Source: Caloranaerobacter azorensis DSM 13643
GTDB lineage: Bacteria; Bacillota; Clostridia; Tissierellales; Thermohalobacteraceae
Assembly: GCF_900129995.1 (NCBI RefSeq)
Contig: NZ_FQXO01000018.1
Coordinates: forward strand, 1-39,081
Length of the DNA: 39,081 bases
Direction: 5' to 3'
Shown here: in pieces, positions 7,072-15,778 of the stretch
How positions within the stretch are numbered: position 1 is the stretch's first letter
Layout: each line of letters begins with the position of its first letter
Translations under genes and position numbers: made by a program
Notes under the pieces: generated by a model
What the model was told of the DNA's origin: nothing
The model's input: only the letters and a program-made list of their open reading frames with translations
Databases searched by the model: none

Positions 7072-7838
7072 TAATTTATATTGAATAATTTCTTTGTATT
7101 TTCAGCAGTAATATGTGCAACTTCTTCAATAGTCATCCCTTTTAATTCTGCAATCATTGCAGCAACGTATCTTACATATAAGGGTTCATTTCTCTTTCCT
7201 CTATGCGGATGTGGTGTAAGGTATGGCGAATCTGTTTCTATCAGTATTCTATTGATATCTATAGCCTTCGCTACTTCTCTAGGAGTTTTTGCATTTTTGA
7301 AAGTAATCGGCCCTGCAAAAGATATATAAAATCCCATTTTTATATATTCTTTTGCCATCTCTACACTACCAGAAAAACAATGCAATACTCCTCTTAATGT
7401 ACCATCCTGTTCTTCTTTCAATATATCATATACATCTTTATGTGCTTCTCTATCATGTACTATAATTGGCAAATTAAACTCCTTCGCTAATTTAATCTGC
7501 TCTCTAAACCACTTTTTTTGAACATCTCTTGGCGAAAAATCATAATGATAATCTAATCCTATTTCTCCTACAGCTATAACTTTATCTTTTTTTAATAATG
7601 ACTTTAAAACCTCTATTGTATCTTCATCCATAGTTTTAGCATCGTGAGGATGTATGCCAACTGCCGCATAAATATTTTCATACTCTTCTGCTAAAGCGAC
7701 AGCCTTTATAGACGATGCTAAATCAGCACCGGGATTTATAACTATCGACACATCATTGTCTTTTAAATTTTTAATAATCTTATCTCTATCTTTATCAAAC
7801 CTCTTATCATCTAAATGTGCATGACTATCTATTAACAT
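7071..7838 (-). CDS. tatD: TatD-family metal-dependent deoxyribonuclease
   Basis: The 255-residue protein is a TIM-barrel hydrolase of the TatD/YcfH family, cytosolic and probably a two-metal 3'-5' DNase. All ligand motifs are present: DSHAHLD (H6, H8), AVGEIGLDYH (E92), VHDREAH (H128), LHCFSG (H153) and ETDSPYL (D203). Length is normal. It lies 61 bp downstream of metG and is probably co-transcribed with it, the same order as metS-yabD in Bacillus. A terminator follows directly. Confidence 0.95.
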   Translation of the reverse strand: MLIDSHAHLDDKRFDKDRDKIIKNLKDNDVSIVINPGADLASSIKAVALAEEYENIYAAVGIHPHDAKTMDEDTIEVLKSLLKKDKVIAVGEIGLDYHYDFSPRDVQKKWFREQIKLAKEFNLPIIVHDREAHKDVYDILKEEQDGTLRGVLHCFSGSVEMAKEYIKMGFYISFAGPITFKNAKTPREVAKAIDINRILIETDSPYLTPHPHRGKRNEPLYVRYVAAMIAELKGMTIEEVAHITAENTKKLFNIN

Positions 7839-7899
7839 ATTTCTCTCCCCTATTATCTTTCTTCATAATTTTACATTTTAAATTTCCAATTTTACATTA

Positions 7900-9846
7900 T
7901 TACTGAACTCTTGCCCCACTCTTTATTTCATCTAATACGGTTGCCAATGTTAACTTTTTACCTTTACTTGCAGCAAGAATCATACCATGCGACTCAATGC
8001 CTCTTAATTTAATTGGTTTTAAGTTGGCTACAAGTATAACATTTTTTCCTACTAAATCTTCTGGATTATAATATTTAGCTATTCCTGAAACAACCTGTCT
8101 CTTTTCATCTCCAACTTCAAGTTGTAAAACTAAAAGTTTATCGGCATTAGGATGTTTTTTTGCCTCGATAACTTTTGCAACTCTTAAATCAATCTTATCA
8201 AAATCATCTATGGTAATAAAATTGTCTTCATTTGTTTCATCAGATGTATTTGCACCCTGTCTTTTATTTAAGAATTCTTCATTTGCTTTGTTTAACCTCT
8301 CTAATTCCTTTTTAATATCTAATCTTGGGAACATTGGATTTTCTCTTTTAACCTTTAATCCTGAAGGCAGTCTTCCCCATTTACTTATATCATCCCATGA
8401 TGTTCCATGTCCATTATCTAAACCTAACTGTCTCCAAATAGTATTCGATGTTCTCTCCATAAAAGGCCTTACTAATACAGATATAATTCTAATCGATTCT
8501 GCTAAATTATAGAGTACCGTATCAAGTCTATCTTTTTTATCTTCTTCTTTGGCTAAAACCCAAGGCATTGTTTCGTCTATATATTTATTTGTCCTTCCTA
8601 TCAATTTCCAAATTTCTTCTAAAGCACTACTAAAGTTTAATTTATCCATTAATTTTTCGACTTTATAAGGTACTGATGTTGCCATTTCTTTTAAATCTTC
8701 ATCATGTTCTCCATCTTCTACTGGCTTCGGTATAATCCCGCCATTGTATTTTTCTATCATAGCTACCGTTCTGCTAACTAAATTTCCAAGATCGTTAGCT
8801 AAATCTGAATTAATTCTCTGCAAGAACTTCTCTTTAGAGAAAGAACCGTCTTGGCCAAACGAAAACTCTCTTAATAAGAAATATTTTAATGCATCTATTC
8901 CGTAAAGTTCAATTAAAGGTTCTGGATAGACTACATTCCCTTTAGATTTTGACATTTTCTCATCTTCAAATAATATCCATCCGTGCCCAAAAACTTTTTT
9001 AGGAACGTCTATATCTAAAGCCATTAAAATAGCAGGCCAAACGATAGTATGGAATCTAACAATTTCTTTACCTACTAGATGCACATCAGCAGGCCAGAAT
9101 TTCTTAAAATCTTCATCATTGTCTGTTAAATAACCTAATGCTGTAATGTAATTACATACTGCATCAAACCAAACGTATATTACGTGTTTTTCATCAAATG
9201 GAACTTTAACTCCCCAATCGAATGAAGTCCTTGATACACATAAATCTTCAAGTCCTGGCTTTAAGAAATTATTTATCATTTCATTCCTTCTAGATTCAGG
9301 CTGTAAAAACTCTGGATTTTCTTCAAATAACTTAATTAATCTGTCTTGATATTTTGATAATTTGAAAAAGTAAGCTTCTTCTCTTGTAAGTTCAACTTCC
9401 CTTCCGCAATCTGGACATTTTCCATCTACAAGCTGACTTTCTGTCCAGAAAGATTCACAAGGAGTACAATAAAGTCCTTCGTAATAGCCTTTATATATAT
9501 CCCCCTTTTCATATAATTTTGTGAATATCTTTTGAACTATTTCTTCGTGCTGCTCGTCTGTAGTTCTAATAAAAATATCATTTGTAATCTCTAAAGTTTT
9601 CCACAGCTTTTTAATGTCTTCTACGATTTTATCCACATATTCCTTAGGAGTTATCCCCTTTTCTTTGGCTATCTTGTCAATCTTTTGTCCGTGTTCATCT
9701 GTACCAGTAAGAAACTTAACTTCATAACCTGTAAGTCTTTTAAATCTAGCCAATACATCCGCAGCAACAGTTGTATATGTATGTCCTATATGAAGATTAT
9801 TACTTGGATAATAGATTGGCGTTGTAATATAAAAAGTCTTATTCAT
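7900..9846 (-). CDS. metG: Methionyl-tRNA synthetase
   Basis: The 648-residue class I synthetase charges tRNA-Met in the cytosol. Visible elements are the HIGH motif (HIGH, 19-22), a zinc knuckle with paired Cys-x2-Cys motifs (CTPC ... CPDC) in the connective domain, the KMSKSKGN loop, and a C-terminal tRNA-binding OB domain (from about residue 545, [21 protein letters not shown]). The length fits the Firmicute form with a fused C-terminal tRNA-binding domain. The ATG at 9846 follows GGGAGG. Expression is controlled by the T-box leader upstream, whose specifier is ATG. tatD follows on the same transcript. Confidence 0.98.
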   Translation of the reverse strand: MNKTFYITTPIYYPSNNLHIGHTYTTVAADVLARFKRLTGYEVKFLTGTDEHGQKIDKIAKEKGITPKEYVDKIVEDIKKLWKTLEITNDIFIRTTDEQHEEIVQKIFTKLYEKGDIYKGYYEGLYCTPCESFWTESQLVDGKCPDCGREVELTREEAYFFKLSKYQDRLIKLFEENPEFLQPESRRNEMINNFLKPGLEDLCVSRTSFDWGVKVPFDEKHVIYVWFDAVCNYITALGYLTDNDEDFKKFWPADVHLVGKEIVRFHTIVWPAILMALDIDVPKKVFGHGWILFEDEKMSKSKGNVVYPEPLIELYGIDALKYFLLREFSFGQDGSFSKEKFLQRINSDLANDLGNLVSRTVAMIEKYNGGIIPKPVEDGEHDEDLKEMATSVPYKVEKLMDKLNFSSALEEIWKLIGRTNKYIDETMPWVLAKEEDKKDRLDTVLYNLAESIRIISVLVRPFMERTSNTIWRQLGLDNGHGTSWDDISKWGRLPSGLKVKRENPMFPRLDIKKELERLNKANEEFLNKRQGANTSDETNEDNFITIDDFDKIDLRVAKVIEAKKHPNADKLLVLQLEVGDEKRQVVSGIAKYYNPEDLVGKNVILVANLKPIKLRGIESHGMILAASKGKKLTLATVLDEIKSGARVQ

Positions 9847-9935
9847 AATAAATACCTCCCGTTCTAAATGAATTTTAAATGTTAAATTTTAAATATTAAT
9901 TTTACATTTTCAATTTTCAATTTTACATTTAAAAA

Positions 9936-10200
9936 AATCCTCCACCCCCAACATATAGGGGCGAAGGATTTACTCGCGTTACCACCCTAATTTACACAAG
10001 CCTCACGACTTATGCCTCACTAGGTTACAATAATAACCTTGTATTCTTAACGGATACAAACCCGTAATAGCCTACTTAACTTTCAGCTATTCAACTCAGG
10101 GGCCATCTTCAGCTCAACCTCTAATACCAGTTTCCACCAGTCCTGGCTCTCTATAATTAGAATGTTAAGCCTACTCTTCCCTTCATAGTTTTTTCTATTA
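9936..10200 (-). promoter_or_regulatory. T-box riboswitch (methionine) leader of metG
   Basis: Read on the minus strand, the leader starts with GAAGGGAAGAGTAG, typical of the base of Stem I. It then has AGAGAGCC and GGTGGAAACTGG, a specifier loop with ATG (10106-10104, in GAAGATGGCCC), and the T-box GGGTGGTAACGCG (9987-9975). It ends in a terminator stem (AATCCTTCGCCCC / GGGGGTGGAGGATT) followed by seven T at about 9937-9931. The T-box bulge reads UGGU, able to pair with an ACCA tRNA end, as expected for tRNA-Met with discriminator A. Uncharged tRNA-Met should stabilise the antiterminator and switch on metG. Confidence 0.93.
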
Positions 10201-10221
10201 TAGTATGTTTATTTACCAAAA

Positions 10222-10251
10222 ACTATACAAAAAAATATATCTATTTGTCAA
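10222..10251 (-). promoter_or_regulatory. Promoter of the metG T-box transcript
   Basis: On the minus strand TTGACA (10251-10246) and TATAGT (10227-10222) are 18 bases apart. A second TATAAT lies about 25 bases downstream (near 10198-10203) without a matching -35, so the first is preferred. Confidence 0.6.
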
Positions 10252-10266
10252 GAAATTTTTCTAATT

Positions 10267-10797
10267 TCAAAATATTAGTCTACAAACTACAACTGAAGCA
10301 ATTACAGAAGCCAAATGAGACAACAATGCTGCTTTCAGAGTATATCTACCATCTTTGATACCCACAGCACCAAAATAGACAGCCATAGTATAAAAAATAG
10401 TCTCGGCAGAACCCATCATTGTTGATGCCACCCTACCAGCAAAAGAATCGGGACCATATGTAGTTATTATATCTTTTACTACTGCTAATGAACCACTGCC
10501 TGAAATAGGCCTCATTATGATTAGAGGAATCACTTCTTTAGGTATGGATAAAAATTTGGCTAAAGGAGTAAAAAAGTTCACAATAATATCCATAGCGCCC
10601 GAACGTTTAAATATCCCTATGGCTACAAAAATAGCTATTAAATACGGCATTATTCTAATAGATGTTTTAAATCCTTCTTTAGCACCGTCAACAAAAGCAT
10701 CATACAAATCTACCCCTTTTAGATACCCATAAATCAGTATGATAGATATAATTACTGGTATTATAGATATAGAGATTAAATTTAATATATAAACCAT
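10267..10797 (-). CDS. spmB: Spore maturation protein B
   Basis: The 176-residue membrane protein of the nucleoside-recognition (Gate) domain family has about four to five hydrophobic segments, GAKEGFKTSIRIMPYLIAI, and the conserved RPISGSGSLAVV and MMGSAETIFYT motifs. In Bacillus, SpmA and SpmB are needed for full spore core dehydration and heat resistance. spmB starts 4 bp after the spmA stop with a GAGGTTGATAGT leader, and the two form an operon. No strong terminator is visible downstream; a small GAAATT/AATTTC hairpin overlaps the metG promoter region. Confidence 0.95.
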   Translation of the reverse strand: MVYILNLISISIIPVIISIILIYGYLKGVDLYDAFVDGAKEGFKTSIRIMPYLIAIFVAIGIFKRSGAMDIIVNFFTPLAKFLSIPKEVIPLIIMRPISGSGSLAVVKDIITTYGPDSFAGRVASTMMGSAETIFYTMAVYFGAVGIKDGRYTLKAALLSHLASVIASVVVCRLIF

Positions 10798-10801
10798 ACT
10801 A

Positions 10802-11377
10802 TCAACCTCTTAATTGGAATATTTTAACGCTTATTATCCCTACTAATGTAGAAATTGTAGTAGCTATTAAAGATGTGCCAATTATCTCTGTAGGATTTAA
10901 TGAACCTGCATCTGCTCTAATTTTAAGCACCGTAAGAGGAACTAACTGTATCGAAGACATATTTATTACTAAAAACATACACATCGCATTAGAAGCCCTT
11001 TTTTTATCTGCATTAAGTTTATTCATCTCTTCCATAGCCTTAATCCCCAGAGCCGTAGCAGAATTACCTGCCCCAAACATATTAGTTACCATGTTCATAA
11101 TTATTGCACTTATCGCCGGATGATTTTTTGGAAGCTCAGGAAACAAGAGTCTAGTGATAGGCCTTAATATTCTACTAAAAGCATTTATCAGTCCAGACTT
11201 ATTCGCAATATTCATAAGCCCAAGCCATACTGCCATAATCCCAGTTAAACTTATAGCAAATTTTACAGCTTCTTGTGTATCTTCTATAATAACCGTATTT
11301 ATCGAATCTATATTGCCGTTTATAATCGAAACAACTATTCCAATAAAAATCAAAAAAAACCATATATAATTTATCAA
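10802..11377 (-). CDS. spmA: Spore maturation protein A
   Basis: This 191-residue membrane protein is the partner of SpmB. It has an N-terminal membrane segment (YIWFFLIFIGIVVSII), GLMNIANKSGLI, RLLFPELPKNHPAISAIIMN, and the MFGAGNSATALGIKAMEEM region typical of SpmA, with further membrane segments near the end. The start is a TTG (11375-11377) 6 bases after GGGGGG. The operon is not at its Bacillus location; here it is inserted with cca between abrB and metG. Confidence 0.95.
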   Translation of the reverse strand: MINYIWFFLIFIGIVVSIINGNIDSINTVIIEDTQEAVKFAISLTGIMAVWLGLMNIANKSGLINAFSRILRPITRLLFPELPKNHPAISAIIMNMVTNMFGAGNSATALGIKAMEEMNKLNADKKRASNAMCMFLVINMSSIQLVPLTVLKIRADAGSLNPTEIIGTSLIATTISTLVGIISVKIFQLRG

Positions 11378-11437
11378 TATTCTCCCCCCTCTTTCCTATC
11401 AAATTATATGCCTTAAGAAAATAAGATATTTCAAAAA

Positions 11438-11737
11438 AACAAAATAGAACCCGTATAATACGAGTTCCAAATTATTGATAAACTTATCTTTAATATTTAT
11501 GAAAATAAAAGCGAATGCTTGAAAGAATTTAGTTAAAAAACTAGGCGAAAATTTTGAAGAAAATCCGTAGGCTTAACAGGATGTTAAGCCAGCATCCTAC
11601 AAGACAGGACGTCTTGATTAGGTGCGTTAGGATTTTCTAAAAATTTGAGCCTTAAGTTTTTTCTAAATTCTTTCGCATAAGCGTTATTTTCATATATATT
11701 TACTTTGTTAACAAAATAGAACCCGTATAATACGAGT
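11438..11737. repeat. Foldback element copy C (about 11466-11709), inverted, inside the cca terminator
   Basis: A perfect 28-base direct repeat containing the hairpin ACCCGTATAATACGAGT is present at 11438-11465 and 11710-11737, on either side of the element. Only the left copy is followed by a full minus-strand T-tract (TTTTGTTTTTTT). The element of about 244 bp lies in the opposite orientation to copies A, B and D. Its centre on the plus strand reads GGCTTAAC-AGGAT-GTTAAGCC (11570-11590), then CAAGAC-AGGAC-GTCTTG (11600-11616). The long outer arms pair as in copy A. The terminator belongs to cca, which ends at 11758. Confidence 0.82.
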
Positions 11738-11757
11738 CCTATATGTTTTGTCAAAAA

Positions 11758-13185
11758 TTATAATATCTTCTCAATATATCTTAATGCAGCTTCTTTATTA
11801 GCACTTATCTTCCCATAATATATTGCCTTTCTTACCTCTTCTAACAAATCTCCCACTAACACATTTTCACCTAGATCAAATTTCTGCATAATTTCTTTTC
11901 CCGTTATAATATTAGATATCTTTTCTATTTCTTTGTATCTTGTTAGATAATTATTAGCCATATATTCTATATGAACTTTAAATTTGCCCATTTCTTCTCC
12001 TGGATACAGTAGCTTTCTTGTCGCTATTATATCTGCTAAAGATATAAGCAAAATATCCAGAGTATCTTCTTTTAACTCCGAAAACATTCCATATAAAGCC
12101 TTCCCACTCACATCATTATTCTTATATAAAACTAACGGAAGCATATGTTTAGCAACCATCTTGTAAAGTAAATCTCTTTCTTTTATACTTAATTTAAGCC
12201 TTTCAGCAATCTTCTTTACTATTTCCGCTCCTGTTATTTCGTGTCCTTTAAATCTTATCCTTCCCGTTTCATCTACTTTTTTAGCCGATGGTTTTCCTAT
12301 ATCATGGAAAAATGCACCCAATTTTATTAAATCTAACCTCGTATGGTCTGATGCAACTATTTTTTTAGTATGCTCCTCATAAGCCTTTCTTACATGATCT
12401 TCAAAATAACTATCTGCATAGATGATATCTTCTGCTACCTTAAGCGTATAAATTGAATGAGTTAAGGAATCGACTACATGATACTTACATTTTCCTATTT
12501 CCCTCATAGGTTCTATTTCCGGGAAAATCTCCTCTAAAATATTCAGCGTCCTATCCATATAATTAAAATAATAATAAGTCCTTCTATACTTCAATAACTT
12601 AAATAATTCATGCGTTATTCTCTCATAAGGCATGTCTTTAATCTTTTCTTTATTCCTCTTTATAAGCCTCTTTGTAGTATCATCTAATTCAAATTCAAGC
12701 TGCGACATAAACCTAACCGCTCTTAACATCCTAATTGGATCATCTTCAAAAGTATTATCTTTAACATGCCTAATAATACCTTTATTTAAATCGTCAAGCC
12801 CGTTTGCTACATCTATAATATTTTCATTAGAAATTTCCCCATTTTCTATTTTATCTATATCAACTGCCAAACTATTTATGGTAAAATCTCTATTTAGCAA
12901 GTCCTCATTTATGTCGTTGCCTTTCAATTGACTTATATCCACTATCACATTTCTTTTACTATCAACAACTCTATAAAATTTATGCCTGCCGCCCAAAGTA
13001 ATTAATTTACCGTTTATAGATTCAGCAAATTCTTTGGCTACAATTTCTGCATCTTTTTCAACGACAAAATCAATATCCTCATTAGACTTATTGAGTAAAT
13101 AATCCCTTATATAGCCACCCACGAGATAAATTTTGACATCTTTTTTATCTCCTATTTCCCTCAATCTAGGAAGGATTAAATCCAA
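11758..13185 (-). CDS. cca: CCA-adding tRNA nucleotidyltransferase with HD domain
   Basis: The 475-residue class II nucleotidyltransferase adds or repairs the CCA end of tRNAs. The N-terminal head has LVGGYIRDYLLNKSNEDIDF with the catalytic D-x-D (D37, D39), followed by RDFTINSLAVD and the DDPIRMLRAVRFM motif. The C-terminal half has an HD phosphohydrolase domain (LGAFFHDIGKPSAKK). In Clostridia such enzymes may add CCA or only A; a single copy in the window cannot decide this. The start is TTG at 13183-13185, 9 bases after GAGGGG. It is not part of the Bacillus block here. Confidence 0.93.
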   Translation of the reverse strand: MDLILPRLREIGDKKDVKIYLVGGYIRDYLLNKSNEDIDFVVEKDAEIVAKEFAESINGKLITLGGRHKFYRVVDSKRNVIVDISQLKGNDINEDLLNRDFTINSLAVDIDKIENGEISNENIIDVANGLDDLNKGIIRHVKDNTFEDDPIRMLRAVRFMSQLEFELDDTTKRLIKRNKEKIKDMPYERITHELFKLLKYRRTYYYFNYMDRTLNILEEIFPEIEPMREIGKCKYHVVDSLTHSIYTLKVAEDIIYADSYFEDHVRKAYEEHTKKIVASDHTRLDLIKLGAFFHDIGKPSAKKVDETGRIRFKGHEITGAEIVKKIAERLKLSIKERDLLYKMVAKHMLPLVLYKNNDVSGKALYGMFSELKEDTLDILLISLADIIATRKLLYPGEEMGKFKVHIEYMANNYLTRYKEIEKISNIITGKEIMQKFDLGENVLVGDLLEEVRKAIYYGKISANKEAALRYIEKIL

Positions 13186-13397
13186 TTAAATCAACCCCTC
13201 AAAAACAATCTCATTAGTACTCTATTATAATTATATACCATTTGAAATATTAAATCACTAATAGAAAAATAATAAATATCAAGCAATACTCAAATTTAAT
13301 AGTTAATAATTTAACAATTTTTGTCTAATAACTAGATATTTTCTAATAAACTCATAATGATTAAATATATTAATTTTTGGAAATTTAAAATTTTAGG

Positions 13398-13448
13398 TTG
13401 ACTTTTATTGGCATATCTGGTACTATTTCTTTGTAGGAAGTTGTCGAA
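13398..13448 (+). promoter_or_regulatory. abrB promoter with a Spo0A box
   Basis: TTGACT (13398-13403) and TACTAT (13421-13426) are 17 bases apart. An exact TGTCGAA, the Spo0A recognition heptamer, follows at 13442-13448, about 10 bases past the expected transcription start. In Bacillus subtilis, phosphorylated Spo0A represses abrB by binding such boxes just downstream of its promoter. The rest of 13186-13397 is AT-rich with no gene. Confidence 0.7.
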
Positions 13449-13483
13449 TTATGACTAAAATTAATATTTAGGAGGGGATTTTT

Positions 13484-13726
13484 ATGAAATCAACTGGTAT
13501 CGTTAGAAAAGTAGATGAATTAGGAAGGATTGTTATTCCAAAAGAATTAAGAACTACTTTCGAGATTGGTGAAAAAGATTCTTTAGAAATCTATGTAGAT
13601 GGCGAACATATAATTCTAAAAAAATATGCACCAGCATGCATTTTCTGTGGACAAGCTAAAGATGTACAAGTATACAAAGGTAAAAACATCTGCCCAGCTT
13701 GTCTTGAAGAATTAAAAAATCTTTAA
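13484..13726 (+). CDS. abrB: AbrB-family transition-state regulator
   Basis: This 80-residue DNA-binding protein has the N-terminal swapped-hairpin domain (STGIVRKVDELGRIVIPKEL, 3-22). Its C-terminal part has paired Cys-x2-Cys motifs (CIFC at 52-55, CPAC at 70-73) that could bind zinc. AbrB represses post-exponential genes during growth and is shut off by Spo0A. The ATG follows AGGAGGGG. It keeps its place next to rsmI as in Bacillus, but is transcribed in the opposite direction to the surrounding block and converges on rsmI. Confidence 0.95.
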   Translation: MKSTGIVRKVDELGRIVIPKELRTTFEIGEKDSLEIYVDGEHIILKKYAPACIFCGQAKDVQVYKGKNICPACLEELKNL

Positions 13727-13730
13727 TATT

Positions 13731-13752
13731 AAAGCAGCTTGATAGCTGCTTT
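13731..13752 (+). terminator. Rho-independent terminator after abrB
   Basis: AAAGCAGCT and AGCTGCTTT form a 9-bp stem with a 4-base loop, followed by ATTCTTTTTTTCT. It begins 5 bases after the abrB stop and lies between the convergent abrB and rsmI genes. Confidence 0.9.
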
Positions 13753-13766
13753 ATTCTTTTTTTCTA

Positions 13767-14618
13767 TTAAAGTTCTAATGACAAACTTTCTTTATAAACA
13801 TCTCTTTTAGGTATGTTCCTTTCTTTAGCTACCATTTTAATCGCATCTTTTTTGCTTAATCCCTTATTTATATAAAATAATATATGTTCCTTTACTGTAA
13901 TATCAGCCCACCAATTATTATCAAACTCATTATCTTCTATTTTGGCTCCCTCTATTACCAGCACAAATTCACCTTTTATACCGTCTTTTTGAAATTTATC
14001 GATAGCTTCCTTTAAAGTACCTCTAAAAATTTCTTCATACCTTTTTGTAAGTTCTCTTGCAACTGCAATCTTCCTATCTCCTAATATTTCATTCATGTCC
14101 TTTAAAGAATTTATAAGTCTATGAGGAGCTTCATAAAAAATAATAGTTCTATCTTCTTTTCTAATTTTATTAAGTCTTTCTCTTCTTTCTTTTTTATTAG
14201 AAGGCAAAAACCCCTCAAAAACAAATCTATTTGTAGGAAGCCCTGATATTACTAATGCCAATAGAGATGCACTAGATCCCGGCAACCCAACTACTCTTAC
14301 GCCATTTTCAATCGCAAGTCTTATTAAATCTTCTCCAGGGTCCGATATCCCCGGCATTCCAGCATCAGAAACTAAAGCTATATTTTCTCCTTTTAAAAGC
14401 TTATCTATTAAAATTTTTCCTTTTTGTTTCATATTATGCTCATGATAACTTGTTAGAGGCTTTTTTATATCATAATGATTTAATAGTTTTAAAGTATGTC
14501 TAGTATCTTCTGCTGCTATTAAATCTACACTCTTTAACACATTAAGAACTCTAATCGTAATATCTTCTAAATTTCCAATAGGCGTAGGGCATACATATAA
14601 TACACCTTTACTCAACAT
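13767..14618 (-). CDS. rsmI: 16S rRNA (cytidine1402-2'-O)-methyltransferase
   Basis: The 283-residue tetrapyrrole-methylase-fold enzyme methylates the 2'-OH of C1402 in the decoding centre. Signatures are LYVCPTPIGNLEDITIRVLN (7-26), LIAAEDTRHTLKLLNHY, the SDAGMPGISDPG glycine-rich SAM region and LPGSSASLLAL. The last 40 residues (SKKDAIKMVAKERNIPKRDVY) form the usual HTH-like tail. Its start overlaps the end of trmN6 by 7 bases, so the two are coupled. In Bacillus the GIY-YIG gene yazA lies between them; it is absent here. Confidence 0.96.
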   Translation of the reverse strand: MLSKGVLYVCPTPIGNLEDITIRVLNVLKSVDLIAAEDTRHTLKLLNHYDIKKPLTSYHEHNMKQKGKILIDKLLKGENIALVSDAGMPGISDPGEDLIRLAIENGVRVVGLPGSSASLLALVISGLPTNRFVFEGFLPSNKKERRERLNKIRKEDRTIIFYEAPHRLINSLKDMNEILGDRKIAVARELTKRYEEIFRGTLKEAIDKFQKDGIKGEFVLVIEGAKIEDNEFDNNWWADITVKEHILFYINKGLSKKDAIKMVAKERNIPKRDVYKESLSLEL

Positions 14619-15370
14619 CTTTTTTTCCTCTCCATTCCATAAATCTCATAAATTTCATCTGTATAACTTCCATCTTCATTGTATACATAAAGCGGTTTCA
14701 AAAATTTCAATTCAGGTTTAGATGCTTTGATACTCTTTATTAAAATTAAATTAGGCTTTTCTCCAACTCTAGGATGGACAAACCTTAAACTTTTAGGTTC
14801 AAGTTTATATTTCCTCAATAGACACAATACATCAACAATTCTATGCGGCCTATGAACTAAAAAAAATCTGCCATTATGTCTTAATAATCTACTCGCTACC
14901 CTTATAACATCTTCAAGTGTACACATTATTTCATGTCTCGAAATTGCCTTTTTATCTTCTGGATTAATAGCTCCACTCCCTGAAACCATATAAGGTGGAT
15001 TGCTTGTTACTACATCGTACTTATTAATACCAAGAATGTCAGGAGCTTCTTTTAAATCAATATTCAATATTTCTATAAAATCTTCAAGTTTGTTCATAAA
15101 AACTGACCTTTTAGCCATTTGAGCAACATCTTTTTGAATTTCTACCCCATATATCTTCTTTACTTTGTTTTTAGCCCATAATAATAACGGGATTATACCT
15201 GTTCCTGTACCTAAATCTACTATTTCCGAATTATCCTTTATATCACAAAAATTTGCCAATAGCACAGCATCCATACCAAAACAAAAGCCTTTGGTATTTT
15301 GTATGATTTTTAACCCTTTACATTGTAAATCATCTATTCTCTCATTTTCTTTTAATGTTACTTTTCTCAT
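14612..15370 (-). CDS. trmN6: TrmN6-family tRNA adenine-N6 methyltransferase (YabB)
   Basis: The 252-residue SAM-dependent methyltransferase has the SAM loop VDLGTGTGIIPL (51-62), the acidic YGVEIQ at 74-79 and the amino-methyltransferase motif NPPY at 124-127, which indicates N6 methylation of adenine. The family modifies A37 of tRNA1(Val) in E. coli; the substrate in Firmicutes is inferred. Neighbours are rsmI downstream (overlapping) and the ferredoxin gene upstream. The position matches yabB in Bacillus. Confidence 0.9.
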   Translation of the reverse strand: MRKVTLKENERIDDLQCKGLKIIQNTKGFCFGMDAVLLANFCDIKDNSEIVDLGTGTGIIPLLLWAKNKVKKIYGVEIQKDVAQMAKRSVFMNKLEDFIEILNIDLKEAPDILGINKYDVVTSNPPYMVSGSGAINPEDKKAISRHEIMCTLEDVIRVASRLLRHNGRFFLVHRPHRIVDVLCLLRKYKLEPKSLRFVHPRVGEKPNLILIKSIKASKPELKFLKPLYVYNEDGSYTDEIYEIYGMERKKRC

Positions 15371-15433
15371 TTGTCTCTCTCCTACTTCTTTTTTCTAATC
15401 CACAGGAACTTATGTTTTAATATCTATTATAAA

Positions 15434-15458
15434 AGAAAGACCCTGACAGGGTCTTTCT
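15434..15458 (-). terminator. Terminator after the ferredoxin gene
   Basis: AGAAAGACCCT and AGGGTCTTTCT form an 11-bp stem with a 3-base loop, followed on the minus strand by TTTATAAT. It lies 11 bases after the ferredoxin stop and before trmN6. Confidence 0.85.
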
Positions 15459-15469
15459 ATGTATTTATA

Positions 15470-15640
15470 TTATTCTAATACTGGCGCATCTACTGGACAT
15501 ACATTCGCACAAGCACCACACTCGATGCAACCATCTGCATCTATCACATATTTATCTTCTCCTGGACTAATAACATTTACAGGACACTCTGGTTCACATG
15601 CTCCACAGCTAATGCAAGCATCTGTAATTTTGTAAGCCAT
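15470..15640 (-). CDS. 2[4Fe-4S] ferredoxin, 56 residues
   Basis: This short gene encodes [20 protein letters not shown] followed by [18 protein letters not shown], then [18 protein letters not shown]. Two complete Cys-x2-Cys-x2-Cys-x3-Cys-Pro motifs (C9, C12, C15, C19 and C38, C41, C44, C48) bind two [4Fe-4S] clusters, as in the classical clostridial low-potential electron carrier. It could accept electrons from the pyruvate oxidoreductase encoded at 32-35 kb. The ATG follows a very strong AAGGAGGTGAACCTA. It is monocistronic, with its own terminator, and intrudes between ricT and trmN6. Confidence 0.95.
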   Translation of the reverse strand: MAYKITDACISCGACEPECPVNVISPGEDKYVIDADGCIECGACANVCPVDAPVLE

Positions 15641-15778
15641 TAGGTTCACCTCCTTCTGGATATAACACTAATTCGTGTTCTCCTTTATTTTAACACTTAT
15701 TATTATTTTATAAAAGTATTTTTATTATTTTTAACATAAAATACAAATTTAATAGACAGCATATAAATAGAAATCCTA

